This document shows, in pieces, positions 36,396 through 43,701 of a stretch of DNA of 64,000 nucleotides. The stretch covers positions 51,738-115,737 of the forward strand of contig JAFUGJ010000024.1 in the NCBI GenBank assembly GCA_017469425.1, in the 5' to 3' direction. Source of the DNA: Bacteroidales bacterium. Lineage in GTDB: Bacteria > Bacteroidota > Bacteroidia > Bacteroidales > UBA932. Position 1 is the stretch's first letter. Each line of letters opens with the position of its first letter. Below the pieces are notes generated by a model. That model searched no databases and had not been told where the DNA came from. It worked only from the letters and a program-made list of their open reading frames with translations. The translations under genes were made by a program, and so were the position numbers.

Positions 36396-37877
36396 CTTAT
36401 CATCAAAACGGAACTCGCTCGTCAGGTCGGCAAAGCCGTCCAGACCAGCGACCTTTATTGCCACCCTTCGCTGTGAGATTGTGGCCGAACGAATCGTCCA
36501 CAAACTCACGGACGCCCTCCCCGCAGATAGAAAAAGGTAGCGGTCACGGCCAGCAGTCGGTTGCTCTCCCCGAAGGGCCCCCTCAGCAACCGCCAGCTCG
36601 CCGTGCTGGTTCATCCCCTCCCAACCTCCCCAGGGAGGAGAATATCGCCCGGGAGCGCCCTGCCGGCGCGACCGTCACTTCCCCGAATCCGCGAGGATTA
36701 ACATAATCTTATCGAGATTGTGTCACTCCTCGCAACACCGGAGTACCTCCGCATCAAAGACTACAATATGTGAAGGTCCTCCCCCGCCGTCACCGTCCTG
36801 CAGGCTGCGGGTGAGCACAATCTAGATTATGTTAACCTCGCTCCGGTAGTGAGTTGCGAGCGTACTACCTCCGATCTCCCGGGCGAGGCGGCGGCAGGAA
36901 AGGAGTTCGCTCAGGGAGGGGACCACCCCTCCCCTCCGTCGCTCACTCCGCACTTTGCGCATCTTCGTAGGACCGTCAGTGCTCGGCCAGCCCCGCTCCA
37001 GTTGTCGTCTCCTCCGCAAGCTCCGGAGACCACAACTTCCGCTACGTTCTTCAATAGGAGGCTTGGGTGGTGTTCGTGGGCGCAAAGTGCAGCCCCGAAG
37101 ACCGTCCGTGCTTTTCGACCGTCATCTCTCGCATTCAGCATACGTGCGGTGCGGGCATCCTGCCGCCTTAGGCAGCTCCGCTGCTGGGTCGCTCCTGGCC
37201 GTGACTCCTCTTCCTCCGCAAGCTCCGTCAGAAGAGTCCCGTCCCTCCGCTCCTCGGTAAGCCTACGGCTTGGTTATACCCGGCTGCTATTCCTCCAGGC
37301 ACTGCAAGCCTCTGCCTGCGAAAGTGTCAAGGCGCTTTTGGACAGCACAGCTGTCCAGCGCCATCGACACTTTCTTGGCTCCAGCTCGCAGAGCCTTCCG
37401 GGCGTCCGGAATGCAGCCGTTCCGGCTGCTGGCGCAGACAGTGTCGGAACAAGTCCGCCACAGACTGCGCCGGTGGGTTTGTGTCTGGCAGCATACGCTG
37501 CCGCGAACGTCGTGCTGCTATTCGGGCAAGTGAGCCGTCCCGGCTCAGTCCGGTGAGGCCATCTGTCCACCCTTCGCGTCTGGTCTCCTCCGCTCCATTG
37601 CTCCGCCCTGACGGGCTCCGCAGTATTCCGCTCCGGAGCCCAGCCGCCCCACCACGCCAGACCGCCTCCCCGGACACGCTCCACTTCGTTCCGCGCCCTA
37701 TGGCACTGCCAGACTCTTAGCAGCCACCCACAATCCTCTCGCACACAATCCCGGCGACTAAGAGACTGGACAGCACCATAGGCCATCCACTGGCCCTTCG
37801 ACTCACCGCCAGTGCGGATTCGAGCGTCCTGCCTCCGAATCACCGGCAGAAAAGGGGTTATATATATGCAACAGGAA

Positions 37878-37911
37878 GCAGACGGCGGCTATCGCCGCCG
37901 CTGCAGGTTTT
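37878..37911 (+). terminator. Probable terminator at the end of the structured region
   Basis: GCAG (37878-37881), CGGCGGC (37883-37889), loop TATC, GCCGCCG (37894-37900), CTGC (37901-37904), then AGGTTTT. An 11-bp interrupted stem with a short T-run. Confidence 0.5.
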
Positions 37912-37928
37912 CGCGTAGATATTAGGAG

Positions 37929-37936
37929 TATCTTTG
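37929..37936 (+). promoter_or_regulatory. -7 box upstream of the first DUF6266-like gene
   Basis: TATCTTTG, about 57 bases before ATG 37993. No well-spaced TTTG -33 element, so the promoter is weakly supported. Confidence 0.45.
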
Positions 37937-37992
37937 GGCAACATCGGAACAACCCCCTCTGATGTACCTATTTGATTAAGACTTGTACCGCG

Positions 37993-38709
37993 ATGCCTCG
38001 CTTTTATCCGAACATACAATACTCAGACTGCTGGGCCTCTGTTGGGGACATCACCTACTACCATCGCAATGGGGTGTGCTTCTTCAGGTCCAAGCCTTAT
38101 ACGGAGTTTCCGGGTACAGCGCAGCAGCTTGTGCGCCTGGATTTGCACCGAAGGGCTATCAGGGCCTGGCAGGGTCTCGACCACGGTACGCAGATGATCT
38201 GGAGGGAGCTTGCGGGGCCGGTCGTGGCTCACCGGCCTCCGTTTGACAACAAGGGCCATATCAGCGGCTACAATCTCTTCGTGTCGGCTTACCACGGATT
38301 TGCACAGCTGGGGCACGAGCACATCCCAGAGCCGAAACCTTTCGTCCCCTTCCCCATCTTCTGCTTGGACTTTGGCGGAAGTGGCGTAGTTGGCGACACT
38401 GACATATTGCTGGGCTTCCGGCTCACGCTGTGCGGTACTGATGAATTCTCACGTTACCGGGTCATCGGCAAGATTCAGTTCGAGGTACCTGGCCACGGCC
38501 GCAACCCGGGCAAGATGCGGAACTTCCTCTCATACTCGGTTCCATCCGGCACCGTGAGTGACATCTCCTTCTTGGTCCAGGACTATGAATCCGTCTGGGG
38601 TCTTGCGCTGGATTCTTACCAGCTTCATATGAGGTACATACTGCTCGACACCGTGACCGGATACCGGTCACAGTATCATACGCTGTCTACATTGGTGGTT
38701 GTCAGGTAA
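37993..38709 (+). CDS. DUF6266-like protein 1
   Basis: 238 residues from ATG 37993 (an in-frame TTG at 37972 is possible). It resembles the two later paralogues: GDITYYHRNGVCFFRSKPY, then Gln-rich helix, and WQGLDHGTQMIWRELA, matching the pattern in the DUF6266 family, where a small beta motif is followed by a helix with Trp residues. The C-terminal half is beta-rich. Function is unknown; the family is common in Bacteroidota elements. It ends 7 bases before the convergent YhcG-type gene. Confidence 0.65.
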   Translation: MPRFYPNIQYSDCWASVGDITYYHRNGVCFFRSKPYTEFPGTAQQLVRLDLHRRAIRAWQGLDHGTQMIWRELAGPVVAHRPPFDNKGHISGYNLFVSAYHGFAQLGHEHIPEPKPFVPFPIFCLDFGGSGVVGDTDILLGFRLTLCGTDEFSRYRVIGKIQFEVPGHGRNPGKMRNFLSYSVPSGTVSDISFLVQDYESVWGLALDSYQLHMRYILLDTVTGYRSQYHTLSTLVVVR

Positions 38710-38716
38710 ATTGTGG

Positions 38717-39844
38717 CTACAAGAGTTTCTTCATCTCGTCCTCGTCAGGAAGGAGTTCTTTGAGTTGTTCCTGGCTGGTCTTGTAGGTCGCTACACCCAT
38801 CGGACGCTGATAATCCTGCAGCACATACTCGACAAAAGTTCTGTCGGCATCCTTGCAGAGGATGATGCCCAACGGTGCATTTTCCCACTCCAGGCGGTCA
38901 TCGTCATCTATGACGTGCAGGTAGTGGGACAACTGCCCCAGATAGCTGGGTTTAAATTTGCCTTTCTTGAGTTCCACCACAACGGTCGCCCGCAGGATTC
39001 GGTTAAAGAACAGCAGATCCACCCAGTGATCGTGCCCCAACTTGTCGTAATGCACCTCACTGCCGGAGAAGGTGAATCCCTTGCCAAAGGTCATGATGAA
39101 GTTCTTGACGTTGTTGACAATTGCCTTCTCGATGACGCGCTCATCGATGTCCTCATCCCGCTCTCCCAACTGCTCTACGTTGATGTAATCCAGCAGGTAC
39201 TCATCCTTGAACATCTGGACGGCCCGGAAGGCCTGCTTACTATCTGAGATGGTCTTGGCGAAGTTATTGGGCATTTTACCCTGATTGTGGAAAACGTCCT
39301 CATCAATTTTATGCCCCAATGCTTCGTGGCTCAAGTGCATATCCGCGGCAAGTTGTATATAGAACTTGCGTTCTTCCTCCGTCTTTACCTTGGATAGAAT
39401 AAGAACATGATGGGAGAAACTGATGCTGAAGAATGCCACCAGAGGAATCTCCAGCATAGCTGCGGAGACTATATTCGAATCAACCGGTAATTTGGCAGAT
39501 GTGTCTGCTGAATTATCCGTGCTTTGCAATTTGGCAGACGCGTCTGCCAAATTGGAGTCAAGGGCGCTCCACTGTTCATAGAAGGTCCTCATGTTGCGAA
39601 GGTTTCGTGGAGAGAAACCGCGCAATCCAGGCATCTCGGCAGAGAGCTGCCTGCTGATGGTTTCGATAGCATCTTTGCCCCAGAACCCAGCCCGTGAGTT
39701 GTTGGAGATGTACCGACCTATGCCATAGTACAATGCCAGTTGCTCTTGATTCACGCCGGCAAGTGCTTTTGCCTGACTCTTGAGAATGGCCGCCTTGATT
39801 TGCTGAACGGCGTCATTGTATTTGGTGCTCAATTTCTCTTCCAT
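38717..39844 (-). CDS. YhcG/DUF1016-type PD-(D/E)XK nuclease
   Basis: 375 residues from ATG 39844 (a TTG at 39865 would add seven). N-terminal DUF1016 helical domain (LYYGIGRYISNNS, GFSPRNLRNMRTFYEQW), then the nuclease domain: HWVDLLFFNR with the acidic residue, ATVVVELKKGKFKPSYLGQL with ELKKG as the E-x-K element. YhcG proteins often lie beside restriction systems. Between the two domains a repeated A-D-x-S-A-K-L segment is coded by a 28-bp perfect palindrome plus a diverged copy. The gene runs against its neighbours and might be a later insertion. Confidence 0.88.
   Translation of the reverse strand: MEEKLSTKYNDAVQQIKAAILKSQAKALAGVNQEQLALYYGIGRYISNNSRAGFWGKDAIETISRQLSAEMPGLRGFSPRNLRNMRTFYEQWSALDSNLADASAKLQSTDNSADTSAKLPVDSNIVSAAMLEIPLVAFFSISFSHHVLILSKVKTEEERKFYIQLAADMHLSHEALGHKIDEDVFHNQGKMPNNFAKTISDSKQAFRAVQMFKDEYLLDYINVEQLGERDEDIDERVIEKAIVNNVKNFIMTFGKGFTFSGSEVHYDKLGHDHWVDLLFFNRILRATVVVELKKGKFKPSYLGQLSHYLHVIDDDDRLEWENAPLGIILCKDADRTFVEYVLQDYQRPMGVATYKTSQEQLKELLPDEDEMKKLL
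39489..39554 (-). repeat. Two coding palindromes in the YhcG nuclease gene
   Basis: 39527-39554 is a 28-bp perfect palindrome: left arm CAATTTGGCAGACG, right arm the exact reverse complement with no spacer. A diverged copy lies at 39489-39514 (arms AATTTGGCAGATG and TGTCTGCTGAATT). Both encode a repeated AD-x-SAKL segment in frame. Confidence 0.85.
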
Positions 39845-40010
39845 AAGCGGTCTGTTCAATATCAATGTGCAATTTACGAATTTTTGTTGGAACTATCCTT
39901 ATAGAAGTCTGCCATTCAAGCAAGATAAAGCAACAAAAAGCAGCATAAACCGCTTCTGTTTCAAGACCTTAAATATGTATTAAATTCGCTCTTGAAATAG
40001 ATTTCGAGGT

Positions 40011-41072
40011 ATGAAAGCGCTGCCATCAATTGCATTTAACGACTTCTCGGGAACCGCCAAGGATGTTACCGCACGTCAGTTCAAAGGACGCACGGTTCTT
40101 ACTGTACGGCCGTTCCCGAGCAAAGTCGTTTCTTCGTCCCAGAAGACGAATCGCAATGCGATGGACAAGATCTCCCGCACTTTCAAAAAACTCACCGATG
40201 CACAGATTGCCGGATGGGCTGCCCTCGGCGAGCGTCTTAAGAGTGAATCTGTCCTCGGTAGCAGCATCGGTCTGTCCGCCCACAATGCTTTTGTTCGCCT
40301 GAACCGCAATCGCCAGATGGCCGGGATGGATCTTCTTCTTGATGCGCCTTCTCACCTGGTCAATATCCCCAACGTGGTTTACGAGAAAATCTGGGTTACT
40401 CCCAAGACTATCGTATTAAAGGGCGTTCAGCACGAACCGGGCCCCTACTCCCTCGTTATCAAGATGTCCGCAGGCCAATCCGCTGGTATCTCCAGCGGCT
40501 GGAGCAAGACCGTGATTGTTTCGCCCGGTATGGAAGATGACTGGGGCGATGCCGATGTGACGGCTCTCTACACGAAAATACTCGGGTTCAAGCCCGCCGT
40601 TGGCGAGAAAGTATTCTTCGAGATGTACTGGATAGATACGGCAACCGGATTCTCCGGACTGAACGTGCTGGACAGTAAGATTTGCGAATCCGAGGAAGAT
40701 GCCGCTGAAGAAGGCTATGTCAAGCGCAACAAGATCACTATGGTTGATGTCAAGGAAGATAGCAACGTTACCGAATGCGACGTGGACTTCTCCACCGGTG
40801 CTCCGGTCATCTCCTTCGATGCCGTCTGCCTCGGCCACAGCAATGTGGCTTCCTCCTATGCCTATCTGGAAGAGGACATTCCTGAAGACTGCATCGGCAC
40901 CAGCATGGCGCTCGGCCGTGGTATGGGCGAAGGCAACTGTGCTCTTGCTGCACAGTCCTACATCATCTGGCTGCGCAACGACAGGTGGGACGGAGCCTAT
41001 ATATGCTACGCCCACCGTGGCGGCTACTATGTCAAACCTACCGAGGTCTTCGGCTCGGGCATTCTTTACTAA
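40011..41072 (+). CDS. DUF6266-like protein 2 with C-terminal extension
   Basis: 353 residues. N-terminal part IAFNDFSGTAKDVTARQFKG, then SSQKTNRNAMDKISRTFKKL and AQIAGWAALGERL, matching the arrangement in proteins 1 and 3: a beta hairpin, a Gln-containing helix, and Trp-containing helix. The middle is a beta-rich fold and the last 110 residues (SSYAYLEEDIPEDCIG and following) have no counterpart in the others. It heads a three-gene set with gaps of 7 and 31 bases. The role is unknown. Confidence 0.68.
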   Translation: MKALPSIAFNDFSGTAKDVTARQFKGRTVLTVRPFPSKVVSSSQKTNRNAMDKISRTFKKLTDAQIAGWAALGERLKSESVLGSSIGLSAHNAFVRLNRNRQMAGMDLLLDAPSHLVNIPNVVYEKIWVTPKTIVLKGVQHEPGPYSLVIKMSAGQSAGISSGWSKTVIVSPGMEDDWGDADVTALYTKILGFKPAVGEKVFFEMYWIDTATGFSGLNVLDSKICESEEDAAEEGYVKRNKITMVDVKEDSNVTECDVDFSTGAPVISFDAVCLGHSNVASSYAYLEEDIPEDCIGTSMALGRGMGEGNCALAAQSYIIWLRNDRWDGAYICYAHRGGYYVKPTEVFGSGILY

Positions 41073-41079
41073 TCAAGCT

Positions 41080-41829
41080 ATGTTCACATCAACCGGCAAT
41101 AACTTCGGAGCAGGCTCCATCCAGTTTAAGGACTACCAGGCGGAGAATTACGTGGTTCTCAACGCCAAGTTCTCCTACGACCCCACCAACGCTGCCTATC
41201 AGGGCGTGGATGTTCTGGAGATTTACGTTCCCGACCTCAGCATCAACCGCAGCGCCATTGCGGGGGTTATACTGACGTTCCAGGACCGCTATGTGTATTC
41301 TTCCTACACCTGGAACAACGACGGTGGCACTTCCATCAAATCGTGGATCAAGGACAAGAATACCATCTGTATGGAGAAGTTCACCAACTTCGATGACAAG
41401 GGCGAGATTACCATCTTCATACAAGCGTTGTACCCGACACTCAATCAGGGCCGAAATCCCATCAAGGGAACCCGCACGACCCTCAATATGACTCAAGAAA
41501 CCCGCTACCTCTATTGGAGTTCCGAGACTTTCTGCGTCATCTTCGAACACTGGGTATTCCTGCACATGCAGTTCTCAAGCTGCTCATATTCCTACCGTAA
41601 TCACCCCTGGGAAGCCCAGATGGGCGGTTTCCCTATCGACGTGAACGCAGATGTTCCTTTCCTCGGCGGCTCCAACCAGTACAATCCTTCCGTGAACGGG
41701 TTCTCGCTGGCCCACGTTAAGAACGGCGTGTTCACCTGCCAGGAGAGGATGAATGGATTCGAGAGTACGGGTTATGATCCATTTATCTTCGCTTTCCTCG
41801 TGAGAGACGGTGAAAGTAATTCTGAATAA
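41080..41829 (+). CDS. Hypothetical protein between two DUF6266-like genes
   Basis: 249 residues from ATG 41080. The open frame continues far upstream but there it overlaps the previous gene, so the ATG 7 bases after that stop is chosen. The protein is beta-rich and aromatic, with many Tyr, Phe and Trp (YVYSSYTWNNDGG, ETRYLYWSSETFCVIFEHW), suggesting a secreted or surface fold; no signal peptide is visible. I recognise no family. The close spacing suggests it works with its DUF6266-like neighbours. Confidence 0.62.
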   Translation: MFTSTGNNFGAGSIQFKDYQAENYVVLNAKFSYDPTNAAYQGVDVLEIYVPDLSINRSAIAGVILTFQDRYVYSSYTWNNDGGTSIKSWIKDKNTICMEKFTNFDDKGEITIFIQALYPTLNQGRNPIKGTRTTLNMTQETRYLYWSSETFCVIFEHWVFLHMQFSSCSYSYRNHPWEAQMGGFPIDVNADVPFLGGSNQYNPSVNGFSLAHVKNGVFTCQERMNGFESTGYDPFIFAFLVRDGESNSE

Positions 41830-41860
41830 AACATTGTTTAACCCTTTAAATAACAACAAG

Positions 41861-42550
41861 ATGAAGTACAATCCTTCAATCGCCTTCGACGAAATGTCGG
41901 GCTCCGCAAAGGGTGTCACCGCTGCCAAGACGCGCGGTAGCAAGTACATCCGCAATCGTGGTTACGGCGGCTCCACCAGGACCGCGTTCCAGTCTTCCGT
42001 CAAAGCTGTTTTCAAGCAGCTCTCTCAGGCCTGGCAGAATCTTACCAACGAGCAGCTCCTCGCGTGGAATGCCGCGGCCAACACCGCACAGGGCAAGTTC
42101 GTTCTGGTTACCAAAGCAAGGATTACCGGCTCCAATCTCTTCATGAGGCTGAACTACTGGGTGGTCTATTGCGGAGGCAACATCCTGAACACCCCGCCCG
42201 TCCTCTCCGGCGTTGTCGCTCCTGCAGCCGCAACCGTCTCTCTCACCGGCTCCGCGATGACATTCACTCTCGCAGAGATTCCCGCCGACGTGACCAACCT
42301 GAAGCTCGTCATTCTGGCTTCCGAGCCCCAGAGCAACGGTATCACCCGCGCTTACAGCAAGGCTGCCGCCTTCGATGATCCGATGACCCCGGTCAACACA
42401 GCCATCGACATCAAGGCAAAGTACGACGCCAAGTGCGGTACTCCCAACGCCGGGAATCCGAAGGTCTTCTTCCGGTACTTTTATGTAAACACCGCAACAG
42501 GAGAGAAATCCGGCGACGTGTTTGCCCAGGCTAAACTCGCCAGCGAGTAG
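41861..42550 (+). CDS. DUF6266-like protein 3
   Basis: 229 residues from ATG 41861. It opens with MKYNPSIAFDEMSGSAKGVT, like protein 2 (LPSIAFNDFSGTAKDVT), followed by RGYGGSTRTAFQSSVKAVFK and AWQNLTNEQLLAWNAAA. The C-terminus FFRYFYVNTATGEKSG is the part matched by the broken gene at 44842-45152. No catalytic residue stands out. Tandem paralogues of different lengths suggest diversification. Confidence 0.68.
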   Translation: MKYNPSIAFDEMSGSAKGVTAAKTRGSKYIRNRGYGGSTRTAFQSSVKAVFKQLSQAWQNLTNEQLLAWNAAANTAQGKFVLVTKARITGSNLFMRLNYWVVYCGGNILNTPPVLSGVVAPAAATVSLTGSAMTFTLAEIPADVTNLKLVILASEPQSNGITRAYSKAAAFDDPMTPVNTAIDIKAKYDAKCGTPNAGNPKVFFRYFYVNTATGEKSGDVFAQAKLASE

Positions 42551-42738
42551 CAGATGCCCCCTCTCCGAATGTTCCCCGGCCAGCAATGACAGGGGAATTT
42601 AACAAATGAGTGTCGTATGTTTGAGACTCTTGCAGAAGACCTTCGCGACGCCATTACTGCAATTCAAATGGTGGAACCATCGGGCACATCACCCCGACAA
42701 AGTTCTCGGAAATATCTCCCGCATTTTCCGAAACAGAA

Positions 42739-42769
42739 TTTGAAATGTAACGAAAAATGACTAAATTTG
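42739..42769 (+). promoter_or_regulatory. Isolated consensus promoter
   Basis: TTTG at 42739-42742, 19-base spacer, TAAATTTG at 42762-42769. No convincing gene follows, so it may drive a small RNA or be a remnant. Confidence 0.5.
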
Positions 42770-43099
42770 AACAATGAACCTCACGAGCGAGGTCGTTAGA
42801 TTTTAATGGTTTACATTCTGTACTAATGGCGTTTCCGTACCTTATTTGTACCGCCAACCGTACAACTTATTGATAATCAATAACACCTATATTCTGCATT
42901 GGAAAATAACATAACACGCGATTGAAGAAAGAAACGACATAGTCATCTATAACTCCTATGACGGTCTTTTGACCAATATTGAAGGCAATCGCGGCACTGT
43001 TTGGCGTCACTGCGTCTAATATTTCATACCACATTGGACATATTTTTCCAGAGCGGTGAATTGAAGGCAGTGCGGTATTTTTATTCAGCACAAATATTT

Positions 43100-43143
43100 C
43101 TGATTGGTAAATTTGCCAATCAGAAAATCATTTCCTATATTTG
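43100..43143 (+). promoter_or_regulatory. Promoter with overlapping 24-bp palindromic operator of the XRE gene
   Basis: CTGATTGG (43100-43107) and CCAATCAG (43116-43123) flank TAAATTTG, a nearly perfect 24-bp palindrome. Its TTTG (43112-43115) is the -33 box for TATATTTG at 43136-43143 (spacer 20). The repressor site thus covers the -33 element. Confidence 0.72.
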
Positions 43144-43196
43144 TTCCAAGTTTAATTTTCCGTGGGGTGCACCACATTAAAAACGCTTGGAAAATT

Positions 43197-43694
43197 ATGG
43201 ACAAAAATCTAAAAAAGTTTATGGCGACTGAGACAAGGTCTCGGGCCCAGATCCTCGACCGTTACTTTGTCGAGGTGCAGACGCCGGATGGCGAGCTCTT
43301 CAAAATCATGTCTGACATAGCCAAGTACGACAGCGATGAGTACAAGGCTTATGTCCTCCACTTGATTGAATTCATTTTCGACCGAAACTTCTCCGACGAC
43401 AAGGAGCAGATGGTGAACCGTATCAGCCGGGAATTCCTCCTGAACGCCGTTCCGTCTATGGGTATGGACTCCGGAAACCGCCAGGCTGAACGCGTGCGCA
43501 TCGGCCGCCGCATCAAGGAGCTACGGGAAGCCAAAAAGATGGAAGCCCGAGATCTGGCCATCCTCACCGGCATTGATGCGGCCAACCTTTCTCGTATTGA
43601 GCAAGGCAAGTATTCCACTGGTGTGGATATTCTCTCCCGCATCTGCGTCATCCTTGATGCACACCTGGATCTGATCCCCAACAACGAAAAGTAG
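43197..43694 (+). CDS. XRE-family transcriptional regulator
   Basis: 165 residues from ATG 43197. The N-terminal half (ETRSRAQILDRYFVEVQTPD and following) is a helical domain of unknown function; the C-terminal half is a Cro/CI helix-turn-helix, IGRRIKELREAKKMEARDLAILTG and NLSRIEQGKYSTG. A palindrome overlaps its own promoter, so it is probably autoregulated. It lies 7 bases upstream of a CoiA-like nuclease gene; regulator-nuclease pairs of this sort occur in defence loci. An in-frame start further upstream (43104) would lie before the -7 box and is rejected. Confidence 0.82.
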   Translation: MDKNLKKFMATETRSRAQILDRYFVEVQTPDGELFKIMSDIAKYDSDEYKAYVLHLIEFIFDRNFSDDKEQMVNRISREFLLNAVPSMGMDSGNRQAERVRIGRRIKELREAKKMEARDLAILTGIDAANLSRIEQGKYSTGVDILSRICVILDAHLDLIPNNEK

Positions 43695-43701
43695 AATTGC
43701 C

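Larger units (their letters stand above)
36396..37992 (+). ncRNA. Coding-free, GC-rich, hairpin-dense region (candidate large structured RNA)
   Basis: Nearly 1.6 kb without a credible gene; the open frames here are low in complexity and Ser/Arg/Pro-rich. Perfect or near-perfect hairpins: CCAGCA/TGCTGG (36550-36609) around CGGTTGCT/AGCAACCG; GGGAGGGG/CCCCTCCC (36914-36933); GTCTCC/GGAGAC with outer GTTGT/ACAAC (37001-37036); GAAAGTGTC/GACACTTTC (37320-37374) around GGCGC/GCGCC and TGGACAGC/GCTGTCCA; TTCCGG/CCGGAA (37396-37411); CAGCCG/CGGCTG (37414-37428); GGCAGC/GCTGCC (37487-37502); TGAGCCG/CGGCTCA (37531-37547); GCCC/GGGC (37605-37616); CGGCGGC/GCCGCCG (37883-37900). TCCTCCGCAAGCTCCG occurs twice. 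No internal -7 box was found before 37929, so transcription may be read-through from the operon. RNA versus another DNA-level role is unresolved. Confidence 0.5.
42551..43196. other. Intergenic region with an isolated promoter and the XRE control region
   Basis: 646 bases. At 42739-42769, TTTG-N19-TAAATTTG is a full promoter match, but only a 10-codon frame (42775 onward) and a small hairpin (ACCTC/GAGGT, near 42779-42794) follow. A minus-strand frame at 42867-43091 (74 codons, GTG start) is not supported by any promoter or homology I recognise. The right part carries the palindromic XRE control region at 43100-43143. Confidence 0.45.

Noticed and set aside
36396-36540. Open frame after the third defence gene ending EIVAERIVHKLTDALPADRKR in one reading
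   Set aside because: It has no start codon, and the plausible protein-like stretches are in two different frames. Perhaps an old gene fragment; too little to annotate.
36849-37556. 235-codon open frame on the plus strand in the hairpin-rich region
   Set aside because: The protein is Ser/Arg/Pro/Ala-rich without hydrophobic core pattern or family, has no promoter, and its sequence is dominated by inverted repeats.
20854-39889. 14-bp direct repeat ACGAATTTTTGTTG at 20854-20867 and 39876-39889 as possible att sites
   Set aside because: A 14-base match between two places in 64 kb is expected several times by chance, the sequence is A+T-rich, and mobile-element cargo continues past 39.9 kb.
40699-41079. 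Upstream extension of the 249-residue gene to give 376 residues
   Set aside because: The extra 127 codons overlap the previous gene in another frame and have Ser/Ala/Pro-rich composition; ATG 41080 follows that gene by 7 bases.
42867-43091. 74-codon minus-strand frame with GTG start
   Set aside because: Some hydrophobic pattern but no promoter, no recognised family, and it faces the XRE promoter. It could be a remnant, not supported as a gene.
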